Positions 63,171 through 64,000 of a stretch of DNA of 64,000 nt are shown here, piece after piece (positions within the stretch are counted from its first letter, which is position 1; each line of letters begins with the position of its first letter). Below the pieces are notes generated by a model. The model had not been told where the DNA came from. It was given only the letters and a program-made list of their open reading frames with translations, and made no database searches. Source of the DNA: Branchipolynoe longqiensis (lineage: Eukaryota > Annelida > Polychaeta > Phyllodocida > Polynoidae); the NCBI GenBank assembly GCA_030323885.1, contig JASIRB010003129.1, positions 1-64,000 on the forward strand, in the 5' to 3' direction. The translations under genes were made by a program, and so were the position numbers.

Positions 63171-63643
63171 ACATGTAGAGGCAGGTTATATATATATTGG
63201 ATATATATTTGCAGGTTATATAAACATGCATATATTTTGGATATATATTGGCGGGTTATCTATATATATATAAGTATATAAATATTGGATATATATTTAC
63301 AGATTATATATATAATTATATATCATATATATTGGATATATATTTCTACATTATATATATTGGATATATATTTGCAGGTTATAAATAAAAAGATATATGG
63401 GATATATATTTGGAGGTTATATATATATACATATGTTAGCAGGATATATATAATGGATATATATTTTTTCAGATTATATATATAAATATATATATATTGG
63501 ATATATATTTATGTTATATATATATATATTGGATATTTGCAGGTTATAAATATAAATATATATTAGATATATATTTGCAGGTAATAATATTTTATATATA
63601 TTTGCCGGTTATATATATTTTATATATAGATAGCCTATATGTA

Positions 63644-63683
<40 letters not shown>

Positions 63684-63720
63684 TATATAAATATATATAT
63701 ATATATATTATAATAATAAA
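63171..63720. repeat. AT minisatellite with TTGGATATATATTTGCAGG unit
   Basis: About 12 imperfect units of 30-40 bp (GGTTATATATATATTGGATA, TATATTTGCAGG) followed by (AT)n at 63645-63705. Confidence 0.85.
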
Positions 63721-63747
63721 AACCAATGGTACATTTTCATAATATGT

Positions 63748-63802
63748 ATATATAAGGGAGCGGTAGATCTGTGGAGGTGGTCGGTTAGAGAGGTTTTACT
63801 GG
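63748..63802. mobile_element. Pogo-like MITE terminal fragment
   Basis: GGAGGTGGTCGGTTAGAGAGGTTTTACTG matches the right end of the copy at 3567-3754 (here given by position 63772-63800). The remaining 200 bp of the window show nothing. Confidence 0.5.
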
Positions 63803-64000
63803 ATATATTTTGGGAGGGGGTCATTTTATTTTATTCATATACATCTTGTGTCACTGCCAGAGCACTGGTCTTCCGACTGTAAGTGTTACAGGTATCTAGG
63901 TATTTACACGATAATTGTATTTACATGGTGTACATAGTAAGTTGAAGTGTGAAGTAGATTCTGAAATTAAAGTGTACACAATGCAATGTAATAATTATAA

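Overview
This 64-kb window is eukaryotic, AT-rich, intergenic DNA that is almost entirely mobile-element debris. I see no host protein-coding gene. Nuclear tRNA genes with Pol III terminators, SINEs with tRNA-like heads, target-site duplications, non-LTR retrotransposon fragments, a DIRS-order retrotransposon and long minisatellites all point to an animal. One SINE family (SINE-B, four copies) matches, from memory, a SINE common in mollusc and other lophotrochozoan genomes. A marine mollusc-like invertebrate is therefore my best guess, but the species cannot be fixed from the sequence.

Family names used below. SINE-A: head like tRNA-Leu/Ser, about 24 pieces, with three different 3' parts (A1 long, A2 short ending in TTAA, A3 bounded by inverted repeats). 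SINE-B: mollusc-type. SINE-C: head like tRNA-Gln. MITE-1: about 345-500 bp, TTAA ends followed by AGTTGCATAGTCCGATGG, about 20 pieces and the commonest element from 35 kb onward. Other foldback or inverted-repeat families are F2 to F13, named at their first entries.

Layout. 0-5 kb: foldback elements and SINE-A copies, one nested in another. 5-11 kb: CA/GT and TCC/TCA minisatellites, pogo-like MITEs, SINE-B and a 40-bp GC-rich minisatellite. 11-25 kb: SINE-C, nested F7/F8, CpG-rich F5 elements, a CT tract, and F4, F9 and F6 foldbacks. 25-34 kb: three tRNA genes (Ala-AGC, initiator Met, Asp-GTC) and several internally deleted copies of one LINE family with an (ATG)n tail. 34-54 kb: stacked MITE-1 and SINE-A with a 1.2-kb GT minisatellite, a LINE fragment joined to an initiator-tRNA copy, and foldbacks. 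54.4-59.7 kb: a GC-rich DIRS-like retrotransposon (gag, RT-RNase H, tyrosine recombinase, inverted termini, frameshifts) inserted in a MITE-1. 60-64 kb: MITE-1, a TA-flanked foldback, another deleted LINE and AT minisatellites.

The main interest is how the elements were built and nested: a pre-tRNA/LINE chimera, LINE derivatives that share one deletion edge, a SINE head trapped between inverted repeats, foldbacks that share a 380-bp palindromic core, and many insertions datable by their target-site duplications. All coordinates were read by eye, so edges of diverged repeats are uncertain by about 5-20 bp.
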